Source: a virus. Taken from it: a DNA stretch of 30,410 bases. The stretch covers positions 1 to 30,410 of the IMG/VR virus record IMGVR_UViG_3300025168_000411, one strand, 5' to 3'. A model generated the notes under the pieces. The model made no database searches, was not told where the DNA came from, and was given only the letters and a program-made list of their open reading frames with translations. Positions within the stretch are counted from its first letter, which is position 1. Every line of letters starts with the position of its first letter. Positions 11,801 through 19,140 of this stretch are shown piece by piece. The translations under genes were made by a program, and so were the position numbers.

Positions 11801-14800
11801 CAACAATTATTAGGATACGACCATAAACAAGCTAAAGACGAAGTAGATTATATTAAAAGGTTAGCTGGTAGTATTGCTTCTCATACTACATATGACCATA
11901 ATACATCATTTGAACCTGTTATAATAAAAGACTATTATGTAGACAAAAAAGGCAATATATATACTGAAAGCGAAAGACCTAAAGATGTAGAAACATGGAT
12001 AGAAAATGACGCTGCTGGATATATACTACCACAACAGGCAAAAATAATTACAGAAAAATATGGTGGAGTTAAAGATGTAGGAGGTGTATACAAGTTTGTA
12101 TATAACTATAGGGGAGTAGATGGCAATACTACATATCTAAAATTTGCTGTACAAGTGTTAACCCCAGAAATGGAAAAAACAAGTGAAATACATAAAAATA
12201 TAGCTAATGTATTAAGAGAAAGAAATATAAGTATTGCAGATGTTACTATACCTAATTTAGAATATATAGATATGTTTGCTCATGGTCATCTTATAATAGC
12301 AGCTTCTGAATCATCAGCTAAATTATGGTTTGATGGAGTTAATGGTAAAAAAGGTAGTCAATATATATATGATGTAAGAAACCTTGACGAAATCAACTTA
12401 AATAATATATTAAATAAACAAGATGAATTATTTATAGAGGGAGATAAACTTGACTCTAATAGAGAGTTCAAAGGATTAAGCGGTAAGGGACTAGGAATAC
12501 AATTAGAATTAGACAAACAAAAAGATGAAAGATATTATCCGTCACAATTATTTTACAATTTAGCTAATAATATGAACTCCCCTAAAGATATGGGGATTCT
12601 TAATAGAATGTTAGAACTTCGTAAAAATGTAATGGAGAAATCTAATAAAGAAAGAAATCTTGATGAAGGAATGATTACATCTTCAGACTCTACAACTCAA
12701 GATGTATTTAATGAAATGGAAAGTTTTAAAGATTCTGTAGACCCAACAGTGTTTGGACAGTTAATTGCTTCTATGTTTGGTAATATAGACGGCAGATACC
12801 CTGCAATGAACTCTGTGTACAATTCTATATCTAATGGTAGGGTAGCTAAGAAAGGGACTAAAATGTATACAAAAGGAAGTATAGCTTATCAATCGTCTTC
12901 ATTAGGAATGGGATTAAAAGCTTTTGAAGAGACAACTATTGATGGTAAAAAGGTAGTAGTTTCAGAAGCTTATATTCCTGGTTATATGGAAAAGCAAGGA
13001 GTTAAGGTTGGAGATTTATTTTTAGGAACTAGAATACCATCTCACGGTAAAGTAAGTACAAGTGTATTTATGGTAAAAGGATTCCATGGACAATTAAAAG
13101 GAAGTCCTACATCTAAGATAACTATACCAGCAGAAGTTTCTGCATATTGGGGAGCCGATTTAGATGGAGATTCGGTTCACATGAACTTTAAATATAATAA
13201 AGATGAAATTAAAGGAGCTGATGATTGGAGAAATGATAGTAATAAGTTCTTTGATTTATATGTAGACTTAGTTAGTAGAGAAGATATAAGAAAAGAAATT
13301 ACAGCAAATATAGATTTTGTATCAGATGTAGAAAATGTAATTGGTAAAGAAAGACCAAAGGCAGAATCTCAATTAACTCCTGTAGGAGATTCTAAAGTAT
13401 TTAAAGAAAATGTTCCTACAAAAGCTCTTGTAGGTATTGTAGCTGCCTTACAAAGAAGTTTAAATATATTCTCTGCTAGTGGGGTTGAATTAGGATTTGA
13501 AGTAAATATAAACGGAAGAAAGGTAAATAAATTTTATGATAATAGAAATGAGGAAGGAGGCAAGGGTAACTGGTTTGGATTAGCTCAGTTACTTAATATA
13601 GTATTAGACAATGCTAAACACCAATATGCAGATAGACTAGGACTAAACGAACAATCTGTAGCAGGATTTGTAATGTTGAGAAGACTTGGATATTCCTTAC
13701 AACAAATTAAAGACATATACACATCTGATATAGTTCAAAAATATTTCCAATGGCAGAAAACAATAGATGGTAAAAGATTTGTTTCTTCTGATTCTACTAT
13801 ACAAGAATTACTAGGAATAAAAAAGAAACCTGGTAAAAAAAGTTCAGACTTTAAAAAATGGTTAGGCAAGCCACTAGGATTGACAAAAGAAGAAAATAAA
13901 ATTTTAACTCTTGTATATAATTTAGAACAATTTAATAAAGATGTAGCTCAGCCTGTAGGTAAAGCGTTTACAGTACACCAGTCTATTGAAAAGAATCCTT
14001 TAGAATTAAGAAGTACAATTAAAAAGATTGAGGACATTAGAAACGACCCTAAAAGAAATATGGGAGGTTTATTTGAAAACCCTATTCTAACACACGCTTT
14101 AGAATTATTTGATACTATGTTAGAAAGAGCTTCTGTAACAGATATAAGATATACTCCTTATATGCAATCTATAATGGAAGAAGCTTATAACGACAAGAAA
14201 GGATTGTTATTTAAATCACAATCAGAAAAAAATAAAATTGTAAATAAAATAATATCTGATAAGATGGTAGAAAATATGGTAGGTATTATTTTCCCTACAT
14301 CTACTAAAGGTGCGTTAATAAATGGACTAAAAGATATTATTAAATCTAAACCTGATAACAAGTTTATTAAATCTATTAAGATAGTTAAGAATAGTAAAGG
14401 TCGTGAGATTATAGTATTAAACAAAGAATTACTTAATGAATTTATTACAGAGTCAGAAATAAATGAAATCAGAAAAGACTTTAATGAATTAACAGAAAGA
14501 GAGCAAACTCTTATATTTAATATAGAGTACAAATTCTTTGATTTTGGATTTAAAGAAGAATCATTAACTCCTTTATTCTCTGATAAGTTTATAGAAAAGA
14601 TAAATGGATATATGGATAAAACCATTAAATCTATGCAAGAACCATCTAATTCGCAATTAAGTCCTATAGGAATTATTAGCACAATAGAAGATAAAATTAA
14701 AACAGAATCTCAAAGAGAATTTGATATTAATAAACAATTAGAAGAAAGAGCTAAACAAATTAAAGAAGAAGAAGATAATGTAGGTAAAATGACATTAGAA

Positions 14801-17710
14801 AATATAGAAGAAGAATCTATAATTTTAGGGAACAAGAAAACAATTAGTCATGGATATGACACCTATAACAATACAGGTTCTGATGTACCAAAACTAATTA
14901 AACCTGGTAATACATTAATAGTTATTAGTCCTCCTATAAAAAGAAATAGTATAGATGAGATTAATAATTTAGATACATGGGCTAAAAGTGAAGGATATGA
15001 TAACTTTGAAGATATTAAAGAAAATGGTAATAAATATCATAAATCATTTATTAAAGGAGAATCCCCTATATACATATATAAAATAAAGAATGTTTCTGCC
15101 GCTACAGAAGTTAAAAGAGCTAAGAAAGCATTTGATAGATACAATAGTGAAGGGGTGGAATATATGGATAGTAGCGATATGTTGTCATTTGATGAATGGT
15201 TAAATGATAAAGGAATTACTATACAATCTATAACAAAAGACAGTTTAATACACGCAAGACTAAAAGAAAGATATAGACAGTATGTTATTGACCACAATAT
15301 AGCAATAGACTTAGTAGAAGAAAGATTAACTAAAGAAGAGTTGCAAAAACATACTGATGAATATCTTTATGATGCAATGACTAAGTTAGATAAATTAGAT
15401 AGCTCCGCTACAAATAGAGCTAAACATTTAATTAGAACGGAAATAGCTCAAAGAGCTTTTGAAAAACAAACCAAATTTTTACAAGAAAAAGCAGATTTAC
15501 AAAACTATGATTTTCAAAAACCAGCTAAAAATGACGATATAAGTTGGTTAAGAAAATGGATGGGGTCTAATAATATGACATCTAAAAGACCAGAGATACA
15601 ATATATGATAAACGAAATAGAAAAAAACTATTATAATTATTTAGAAAGATATAGAATATATGCAAACGAAATCAATAGTGTACACGACAAACTAATAGAA
15701 TCTAAAATGTCTAGTGTTGGAGTAATTGAAAGAATGAAGGGTAAAATGAATATGTCTGAAAGATATGAAAAGCTATATGGTAATATTACAAATAGAAGTA
15801 AAGGAGGAAGAATTGTAATGATATCTACAGAAGAAATGAACGAAAAAAGAGATTCAGTTAGTCAAGAAGAATATGATTATTGGAATTTATATCGTGAGAT
15901 GAATAATAAATTTGGAAATATTATTAATCAAGAAAGAGGAGAAAATATTAAAAATATACAAATGGGAGACTTAGAAATGTTTTCTAAAGAAGGATTGTTT
16001 GGTCTTTATGATATGAGAATGGGTAAAAATATGCATGTAGATAATGTTAAATTGTATTTAGATATTAATGGAACTCAAGTATTAATGTCCTTAAGCAGTA
16101 TTAGAACTTATTTAAAAAGTGCTGGTACATCTAAAGAAAGAATTGCTAATGTAGCTTTATTAGAGAAATTAAAACATAAAGCAACTAATTTAAAAAAGAA
16201 AGGAATAAACGAAGATGGAAGTAAAATAACTTTAACTGATGCTGAAATAGACGCTTTATTAAATGATGGAGACGCTATTACAAAAATGGCTGAAGGAGTA
16301 CCTCCAGATAAATTAAGTGACGCTGATAAAGCTTTAATAGAAGAATATAAAAGAAGACAGTCTACAGAATTTGAACATATGTCAATGGATTTAAATGGAG
16401 CTTTATTAGAATATGTTAGAGGAACCTTATTTAAACATGGAGATGTTATAAGAGATGCTTATGGTAATTCTATAAACTTACAAGAAAATCCATTTGTAGG
16501 GATGAAAAATATGTCTGTATTAGTAGATTCAATTATTCAATTTAATAAAGAAAATGGAAATCAAAATGCTGCTGAATATTTAACTAGATGGTGGAAAGAA
16601 TCATTCTTAGAAAAGAAAGAAAGAAAGTTAAATACAGCTGAAAAAATATTAGATTGGATAGTTAGACTAACTACATTAAGATTTATAGGATTTAATCCAT
16701 GGGTAGCTCTTGGAAATATTTTAGCTGGTAAATATCAAGAACTACGTAAACGTGGAGGGAAACAATTTATATTAGGTGAAAAAAGATTCTTTAAAGATTG
16801 GAGCTACTCTCAAGAAATATTAAAGAAACATAGAATAATTGAATATAGCTTTAGTGATTTTGTGCACATGGATAATAAAAAAGGAGCTTTTGGAAAGATA
16901 GAAAGATTATCTTTTATGTTTATGGATAAATCAGAAAACTATATACAAGGAACTGCTTTCTTAGGAATGTTAACAGAAGAAGAATATAAGTCTGGTGAAA
17001 TATCACAAGAACGTGTAAGGCAAATTAACCACAAAATTTCTACATTACATGGTGAAGGATATACAGCATTAGATGCTAGAATGTTAGGTACTTATGCTTT
17101 AGGTAGAGCTATGTTACAATTTAAGAAATGGTTCTATACATTAGTAGGAGATAGATTCCAACAAAGAGATATAGATAGATTTGGTGAGGTACAAACAGGT
17201 AGTTATACTACAGCAGGTGGATACGTTCAAAGTTTATGGGGGAAAATGATTAATGGAGAAATTTCTATGCAGTCATTTAAAGAAGAATATAATAAACTAG
17301 AAATAGACCAACAAAAAGAAATGGGAGCTTTAATAAGAGGAATAGGATTAGCTGGAATTGTATCTTTACTAATATTATTATTAGATGATGATGATGATAG
17401 TGACGATATAATAATTAGAAGTCTTAAAGGGTTAAGTAAAGATATTAATATAATGACAGATTATAATAGATTTATAAATTATACTATTATTCCTTCAAGT
17501 TTTGGTACAGCTCAAAATATAGGTAATACTGTTAATTATGTTATTAGTGGAGAAGAGCAAAAGAAAGATTCTTATTTAGCAGAAAAAGGAACTCCTAAAT
17601 GGAAATCAGAATTGAAATATGATGTATCTCCATTTGGTCAATCTCATAAAGAACTAAGAAAATTAATGTATAGTGGCGAATCTGAAAAAGAAATACCAAT
17701 AATACGATAA
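5888..17710 (+). CDS. Giant polyvalent virion protein with zincin and single-chain multisubunit-type RNA polymerase core (3,940 aa)
   Basis: Layout by residue: hydrophobic and Gly-rich segments (~184-215 and ~270-460) that could be membrane-active; coiled coil (~570-690); Lys/Gly amphipathic repeats (~690-780); a Lys-rich hinge (~978-1018); zincin motif HEGGH (1100-1104) with a possible third ligand in EESFVRTLE (E1224/E1225); a long helical region; an RNA polymerase core with GDKLDSNREFKG (K2187, K2195), LGTRIPSHG (R2382) and GADLDGD (D2424/2426/2428); a possible bridge-helix-like segment near D2574; a possible PUA/ASCH-like module (~2978-3065); and a C-terminal hydrophobic helix (~3811-3832) followed by five Asp. 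The two-barrel order matches YonO and crAss-like virion polymerases. It probably enters the cell with the DNA and makes early transcripts. The polymerase call rests on two catalytic motifs; membrane and virion roles are inferred from position. Confidence 0.85.
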   Translation: MADKVEGYDLPTILNENLMAPEDAVKGYDKSMPTSSDIFNSMLAPTQQEVSQERDVDDYFKSAAQRESRENLTQGLTEPMRGDVETGSLYMTDPDAVMGDATSDFGRAIRAGWGDLVYGTGDTIDFVSALVNPNDPDPNTAVGDWLKKKGEEFQNENLLIISEDLQDVTWADMFKAEMWTHKVARLIPYAASFMIPYGGGAFAAGRFASWAVKGLKVSKMGRMVSTTHKGSKVSKLLYGTNVVGGSGITKHLAIDAGKQGVILTKGAETVSKAIGGGLAANTFEGFYLGGETYNQAIKDGLTKEQAASAASGVVWDNSKWAAVDIVQYGLLFGGLGKTMNINRVARLTPQPMAFSASVGGVIKPLIQRGLINLPTAGVYAGIEGFTEGVQETYQEWIKYANLQEEKGLGYDSYSNYLTEADGTFTAEARDIFWTSVGLGGAMGGTRGVVDGIAERQKMLDEKIEKTEQLRLLSEDGSYSEESLRDFQNLSDELVADHIWNYNGDGSNMKSVIEQQVKDGKLTEEGMEGVFQTIDRMVENYEKHSVNTTLTESGAKQVFYRENRLTRNTSQQEQVKGIFEEKRKKVKENVSKEKQQSKLNDLNMEEKATLEELEKEENQLRNEIENFYLQKEEVMTKKGEVDKRYKSRLTSDEMEKYTQKGEKRMNAKEAKEAGMSIEEYREYKKKEEGKGFLSKAFDAIKGGVKKGAELGKKGVQAVSSAAKKGVESVQELRGKDIIESAKKLTKKNVVEAVDRTERILKKSKTAQQIRKAFTEFKKKMKGMSGVSVETYKKAEEYLKGKQDGTITESYTEWANKQGESKKKAVTEKKQVKLPEEPKSEEVRKKIPIKEKVKKLAEAIVKKGGELIVKATSIVPTSGGNSYMITDSKGSTIKFYNQKGKVGNQTIDNFLAKYINQDSVDVKIKLILPQEGQENVVNIDGQLFFQFNNNLYQYKMVAEVDGNVIGTIEYRDYAVLDEDIKRAKKPTKVKEKVKQVKEKIKSIYEKIKTKVKKEDTKPSKDNTFEKYDGAVPRRNHEVYTNAGLGEYVMLQRLIKKGLIPADQAYILSGQLLDSFGNEAVSLAIGSTLLISEGGTIGTDIIHEGGHVWYRMQAESPLIKRVNKLLVESDIFDLTSIQYPELTLIDVGGTVMTVGTFVELQKGIMNNSNEVKSDIKDIITNIIKNEGIDDTKTAELYVSLITQLTTKRRGGAIAKKLSNLEQKHLLEESFVRTLEANTYGSLNSIIKNSKVQKQLEKDLVKFYQETKKLATEEEAREFLNLVDDVIPTLTLDAAMKHILLNFGKKGTIENSGYAEIKQAKKAAFRKATEYSLVHTFLNYELGKGLEDEQIADNVIKRIDKSGLINSKSLKPKQKEQLKQYIRAVLYTTNPKYKKNLAGSDKLLIEAILKEKGIGLKSKEGEQLTIQFQEEEFNDETDVNLAQQHNEELKNMNMPKTLTNFFKAVAEIYNVKQTESPFERKKLMYQLYNLAKSVRKNPEDFIRMVRESKSVEIEQMLSILDNKVFENQHYTDAKLLQISNIFQSMVIERLQGDMLLIKDGKYLWKDNTLLSRTTEQSIISRMIDGWSNLTKAEQKQKITSLENIYNQVSEDNYSEGSKHNGTTAILETLFKDTDGWERVDIDAVLNETIIWNNKPMFLTDVFFDSQAGLQGINLKHGRWMLFNKKTEKWTTKVNEQAQAYDYTKNNLQSFKEVLREVMVLSRPMNYLSIVDNVTGDGISIFNNNNSLHNQAYDSVEQILSVDKRKKSIFNPKNNIYSKMIEEKMEMDILFDGRTGEILDNPFDISVHAGMYRYTPGQESIERWDNGAKSMTEIDPTEMMAIDMYHFLNAVQKQKGGESVLYDQAIGTFSDKSRRYYVKSIAITDVASRNKVLGTLYNNPALKDKYIKGGDVFPYTIVKDKKGNYQIKQIDEIYDNFVSELYITPELLENNKAWENSTVEQRKNFLMSYISNKFMAQQLLGYDHKQAKDEVDYIKRLAGSIASHTTYDHNTSFEPVIIKDYYVDKKGNIYTESERPKDVETWIENDAAGYILPQQAKIITEKYGGVKDVGGVYKFVYNYRGVDGNTTYLKFAVQVLTPEMEKTSEIHKNIANVLRERNISIADVTIPNLEYIDMFAHGHLIIAASESSAKLWFDGVNGKKGSQYIYDVRNLDEINLNNILNKQDELFIEGDKLDSNREFKGLSGKGLGIQLELDKQKDERYYPSQLFYNLANNMNSPKDMGILNRMLELRKNVMEKSNKERNLDEGMITSSDSTTQDVFNEMESFKDSVDPTVFGQLIASMFGNIDGRYPAMNSVYNSISNGRVAKKGTKMYTKGSIAYQSSSLGMGLKAFEETTIDGKKVVVSEAYIPGYMEKQGVKVGDLFLGTRIPSHGKVSTSVFMVKGFHGQLKGSPTSKITIPAEVSAYWGADLDGDSVHMNFKYNKDEIKGADDWRNDSNKFFDLYVDLVSREDIRKEITANIDFVSDVENVIGKERPKAESQLTPVGDSKVFKENVPTKALVGIVAALQRSLNIFSASGVELGFEVNINGRKVNKFYDNRNEEGGKGNWFGLAQLLNIVLDNAKHQYADRLGLNEQSVAGFVMLRRLGYSLQQIKDIYTSDIVQKYFQWQKTIDGKRFVSSDSTIQELLGIKKKPGKKSSDFKKWLGKPLGLTKEENKILTLVYNLEQFNKDVAQPVGKAFTVHQSIEKNPLELRSTIKKIEDIRNDPKRNMGGLFENPILTHALELFDTMLERASVTDIRYTPYMQSIMEEAYNDKKGLLFKSQSEKNKIVNKIISDKMVENMVGIIFPTSTKGALINGLKDIIKSKPDNKFIKSIKIVKNSKGREIIVLNKELLNEFITESEINEIRKDFNELTEREQTLIFNIEYKFFDFGFKEESLTPLFSDKFIEKINGYMDKTIKSMQEPSNSQLSPIGIISTIEDKIKTESQREFDINKQLEERAKQIKEEEDNVGKMTLENIEEESIILGNKKTISHGYDTYNNTGSDVPKLIKPGNTLIVISPPIKRNSIDEINNLDTWAKSEGYDNFEDIKENGNKYHKSFIKGESPIYIYKIKNVSAATEVKRAKKAFDRYNSEGVEYMDSSDMLSFDEWLNDKGITIQSITKDSLIHARLKERYRQYVIDHNIAIDLVEERLTKEELQKHTDEYLYDAMTKLDKLDSSATNRAKHLIRTEIAQRAFEKQTKFLQEKADLQNYDFQKPAKNDDISWLRKWMGSNNMTSKRPEIQYMINEIEKNYYNYLERYRIYANEINSVHDKLIESKMSSVGVIERMKGKMNMSERYEKLYGNITNRSKGGRIVMISTEEMNEKRDSVSQEEYDYWNLYREMNNKFGNIINQERGENIKNIQMGDLEMFSKEGLFGLYDMRMGKNMHVDNVKLYLDINGTQVLMSLSSIRTYLKSAGTSKERIANVALLEKLKHKATNLKKKGINEDGSKITLTDAEIDALLNDGDAITKMAEGVPPDKLSDADKALIEEYKRRQSTEFEHMSMDLNGALLEYVRGTLFKHGDVIRDAYGNSINLQENPFVGMKNMSVLVDSIIQFNKENGNQNAAEYLTRWWKESFLEKKERKLNTAEKILDWIVRLTTLRFIGFNPWVALGNILAGKYQELRKRGGKQFILGEKRFFKDWSYSQEILKKHRIIEYSFSDFVHMDNKKGAFGKIERLSFMFMDKSENYIQGTAFLGMLTEEEYKSGEISQERVRQINHKISTLHGEGYTALDARMLGTYALGRAMLQFKKWFYTLVGDRFQQRDIDRFGEVQTGSYTTAGGYVQSLWGKMINGEISMQSFKEEYNKLEIDQQKEMGALIRGIGLAGIVSLLILLLDDDDDSDDIIIRSLKGLSKDINIMTDYNRFINYTIIPSSFGTAQNIGNTVNYVISGEEQKKDSYLAEKGTPKWKSELKYDVSPFGQSHKELRKLMYSGESEKEIPIIR
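9185..9586 (+). other. Zincin-like metallopeptidase motif inside the giant protein
   Basis: Codons for IIHEGGHVWYRM place H1100, E1101 and H1104 as the HExxH zinc and catalytic residues, in a helix preceded by a beta strand. About 120 residues on, HLLEESFVRTLEANTYG supplies glutamates that could be the third zinc ligand. Zincin domains of this sort are known in phage polyvalent proteins. It may process the giant protein itself or attack host proteins after entry; the target cannot be read from sequence. Confidence 0.65.
12440..13189 (+). other. Two double-psi beta-barrel catalytic motifs of a multisubunit-type RNA polymerase
   Basis: The first motif, GDK-x7-KG, has the same Lys-Lys spacing (+8) as the beta-subunit barrel of bacterial RNA polymerase (GDKMAGRHGNKG in E. 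coli beta). The second, 229 residues after K2195, reads YWGADLDGDSVHMNF against beta' YNADFDGDQMAVHV; its three Asp (2424, 2426, 2428) would bind the catalytic Mg. Between them LGTRIPSHGKVSTSVFMV resembles beta' LNRAPTLHRLGIQAF. Order (Lys barrel, then Asp barrel, one chain) is that of YonO and related single-chain enzymes. Activity is untested. Confidence 0.82.
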
Positions 17711-17717
17711 AATTTAC

Positions 17718-17731
17718 TAACTTTGTAAAAA
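17718..17731 (+). promoter_or_regulatory. Candidate Bacteroidota-type promoter (-7 element) for the accessory structural genes
   Basis: TAACTTTGTAAAAA lies eight bases after the giant gene's stop and 15 bases before the next ATG. TAACTTTG fits TAnnTTTG, the Bacteroidota -7 element, and the same 14 bases recur exactly at 25159-25172. No convincing -33 TTTG is visible at the usual spacing, so a phage-polymerase promoter is an alternative. A weak 5-bp inverted repeat (TTTAC/GTAAA) brackets the core here. Confidence 0.5.
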
Positions 17732-17746
17732 TTAAAATTTAAAATT

Positions 17747-18136
17747 ATGGCAAACATAAATGATGTATACAATGCTGGATATGGGCAGATGGGTTCTGTA
17801 TTTGCAGATACTGCAAACGGAAAAATTACACCTCCAACTAATAGAGTTTTTATAGCTATTACATTTGTAACTGACACGCAGTTAGAAACACTTGGTGAAA
17901 ATGCTGGAGGATTAACAGGAGACACTTCTAATGACGGAGTCGAGTTCATAGGTACTGATGTAGCTGCTCACAACGCAACTGCTGGTAGTGGTGAAACAAC
18001 TATAACAGGAGGAGGAGGAGTAGTAGTTGATGGTAGTAACACTTTCCCTGGTGGATTAACTATTTTTGGTAGATGGACTAGTGTAGAAATTAAAAATGGT
18101 GGAACTGGTTCACTAATTGCATACATAGGAGTATAA
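17747..18136 (+). CDS. Small Gly/Thr-rich putative structural protein (129 aa)
   Basis: No signal peptide or membrane segment. The N-terminus (MANINDVYNAGYGQMGSVFA) is followed by a region rich in Gly, Thr, Val and Ile with alternating hydrophobics, suggesting an all-beta fold, and a Gly run (TTITGGGGVVVDG) in the middle. It is the first gene after the giant protein and sits directly behind the candidate promoter at 17718, so it may be abundantly made. Its stop overlaps the start of the LamG-like fibre gene (TAATG), tying it to that protein. A capsid decoration, head-fibre or tail-collar protein are all possible; I recognise no specific family. The small structural proteins at 25182-26048 share the general look but I cannot align them convincingly. 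Confidence 0.6.
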   Translation: MANINDVYNAGYGQMGSVFADTANGKITPPTNRVFIAITFVTDTQLETLGENAGGLTGDTSNDGVEFIGTDVAAHNATAGSGETTITGGGGVVVDGSNTFPGGLTIFGRWTSVEIKNGGTGSLIAYIGV

Positions 18137-18951
18137 TGTTAAGTTTAAGACAAGGTTTATTTGCAAAAGATAGTCCTGCAACAACAGCCTGGACTCCTCT
18201 AGATATGTTAAATGATGCAGATGGAGAGGATTATTGGTGGCATAGTGGTAATGGTGTTTACCAAGATGATGGAGTATCCTCTGTGCCGTTCCACGTAGAT
18301 GGTGGAGAAGATGCATCAATAGGAATTTGGGAGCCATATAAAAATATAGGAAATGCATCCACAAGAGTATTTTCAGACGCTTCTGCTGCTGGAAAAGACT
18401 TTTTACATGACCAAGGCTATGTTTATTCGCAAGACGGTGAAAATAGCAAGTTTACATTATTGGATGGAGTAGGAGGTTCGGCCGTGCAGTTTGAAATGTC
18501 TAATTTTTATATATGTATGAGAGTTAGATTTAGTACATTTACAGGAGGGTCTGATTGTTTTTATCAAGATTTAGATAATCCGACAAGAGATGTTTGTAAA
18601 CTGATAAATCCTACAACAATAAGAATGAAAATTAATTCTGGTACAAATAGAAATTTTGATATAGAAGAAATACAGCTTGATACATGGGTTACTATAGAAT
18701 TTCAGAGGCATCTGAACGCAATTTCTGTATTTGTAAATGGGTCAGCGTCTGTTTCAAACACTGTAATAGATAGTGGTACATCTGACCTTGATAGAATTTT
18801 TGCTGTATCTGATGGTCACGTAGCTGATTTTCTTATAAAAAGTAACAGTATACCATCAGATGATGAAAAAACAAAATTACGGAATTATTTAAATAATTTT
18901 GGTAATGCGTCATATGGTTCTGCTAGTACTTTTGACAAAATAGATGGGTAA
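18136..18951 (+). CDS. LamG/ConA-like jelly-roll protein, putative tail fibre or receptor-binding protein (271 aa)
   Basis: The C-terminal two thirds have the strand pattern of a LamG/concanavalin A-like sandwich: FYICMRVRFSTFTGGSDCFY, then LDTWVTIEFQRHLNAISVFV followed by NGSASVSNTV, and a final DFLIKSNSIPSDDEKTKL ending in a short helix. This order (exposure strand, W-containing 'how the observer sees it' strand, NG turn, closing statement of Asp/Leu/Lys) is usual for phage LamG domains that bind cell-surface glycans. No signal peptide, so probably a virion part. It overlaps the 129-aa gene by TAATG. The 270-aa protein at 20021 has the same fold type and almost the same length, so the phage seems to carry two lectin-like fibres. 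Assignment is by fold pattern only. Confidence 0.55.
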   Translation: MLSLRQGLFAKDSPATTAWTPLDMLNDADGEDYWWHSGNGVYQDDGVSSVPFHVDGGEDASIGIWEPYKNIGNASTRVFSDASAAGKDFLHDQGYVYSQDGENSKFTLLDGVGGSAVQFEMSNFYICMRVRFSTFTGGSDCFYQDLDNPTRDVCKLINPTTIRMKINSGTNRNFDIEEIQLDTWVTIEFQRHLNAISVFVNGSASVSNTVIDSGTSDLDRIFAVSDGHVADFLIKSNSIPSDDEKTKLRNYLNNFGNASYGSASTFDKIDG

Positions 18952-18974
18952 TATTAATTATAAAATTAAAAAAA

Positions 18975-19139
18975 ATGAATTGGATAAATAGTTATAAATC
19001 TACAAATAAGAATGAAAAATATTTAGTAGAAATTAGAATTGGAACAATGACAGTTTTAGAAATTAAACTTTGTCTATGTGATGCAAAAAAATGTGCTAGG
19101 TTTAGATTAATGATATTTAACTTAGGGTTCGAGTTCTAA
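18975..19139 (+). CDS. Hypothetical microprotein (54 aa)
   Basis: ATG at 18975 opens a 54-codon frame ending in TAA at 19137-19139, filling the only gap between the two flanking genes and ending one base before the next ATG. The leader is the A-rich type seen before other genes here (TTAAAAAAA). The product is basic (MNWINSYKSTNKNEKYLVEI at the start) with three Cys in a CLCDAKKC stretch and a hydrophobic tail. No family recognised; it could bind a metal through the Cys cluster, which is speculation. Tight fit between neighbours is the main evidence that it is real. Confidence 0.5.
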   Translation: MNWINSYKSTNKNEKYLVEIRIGTMTVLEIKLCLCDAKKCARFRLMIFNLGFEF

Positions 19140-19140
19140 T

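Noticed and set aside
14185-14682. 165-aa open frame on the - strand
   Set aside because: Lies wholly inside the giant gene. Ile/Leu/Ser-rich composition is the usual mirror of Lys/Asn/Glu-rich AT-rich coding DNA; no start context or motif.
5888-17710. N4-type (T7-like single-subunit) virion RNA polymerase
   Set aside because: The motifs seen are those of double-psi barrels (Lys pair and DxDGD), not the palm/fingers motifs of the T7/N4 type.
17711-17746. Terminator hairpin after the giant gene
   Set aside because: Only a 5-bp AT-rich inverted repeat (TTTAC/GTAAA) is present, too weak for an intrinsic terminator; the sequence fits better as a promoter element.
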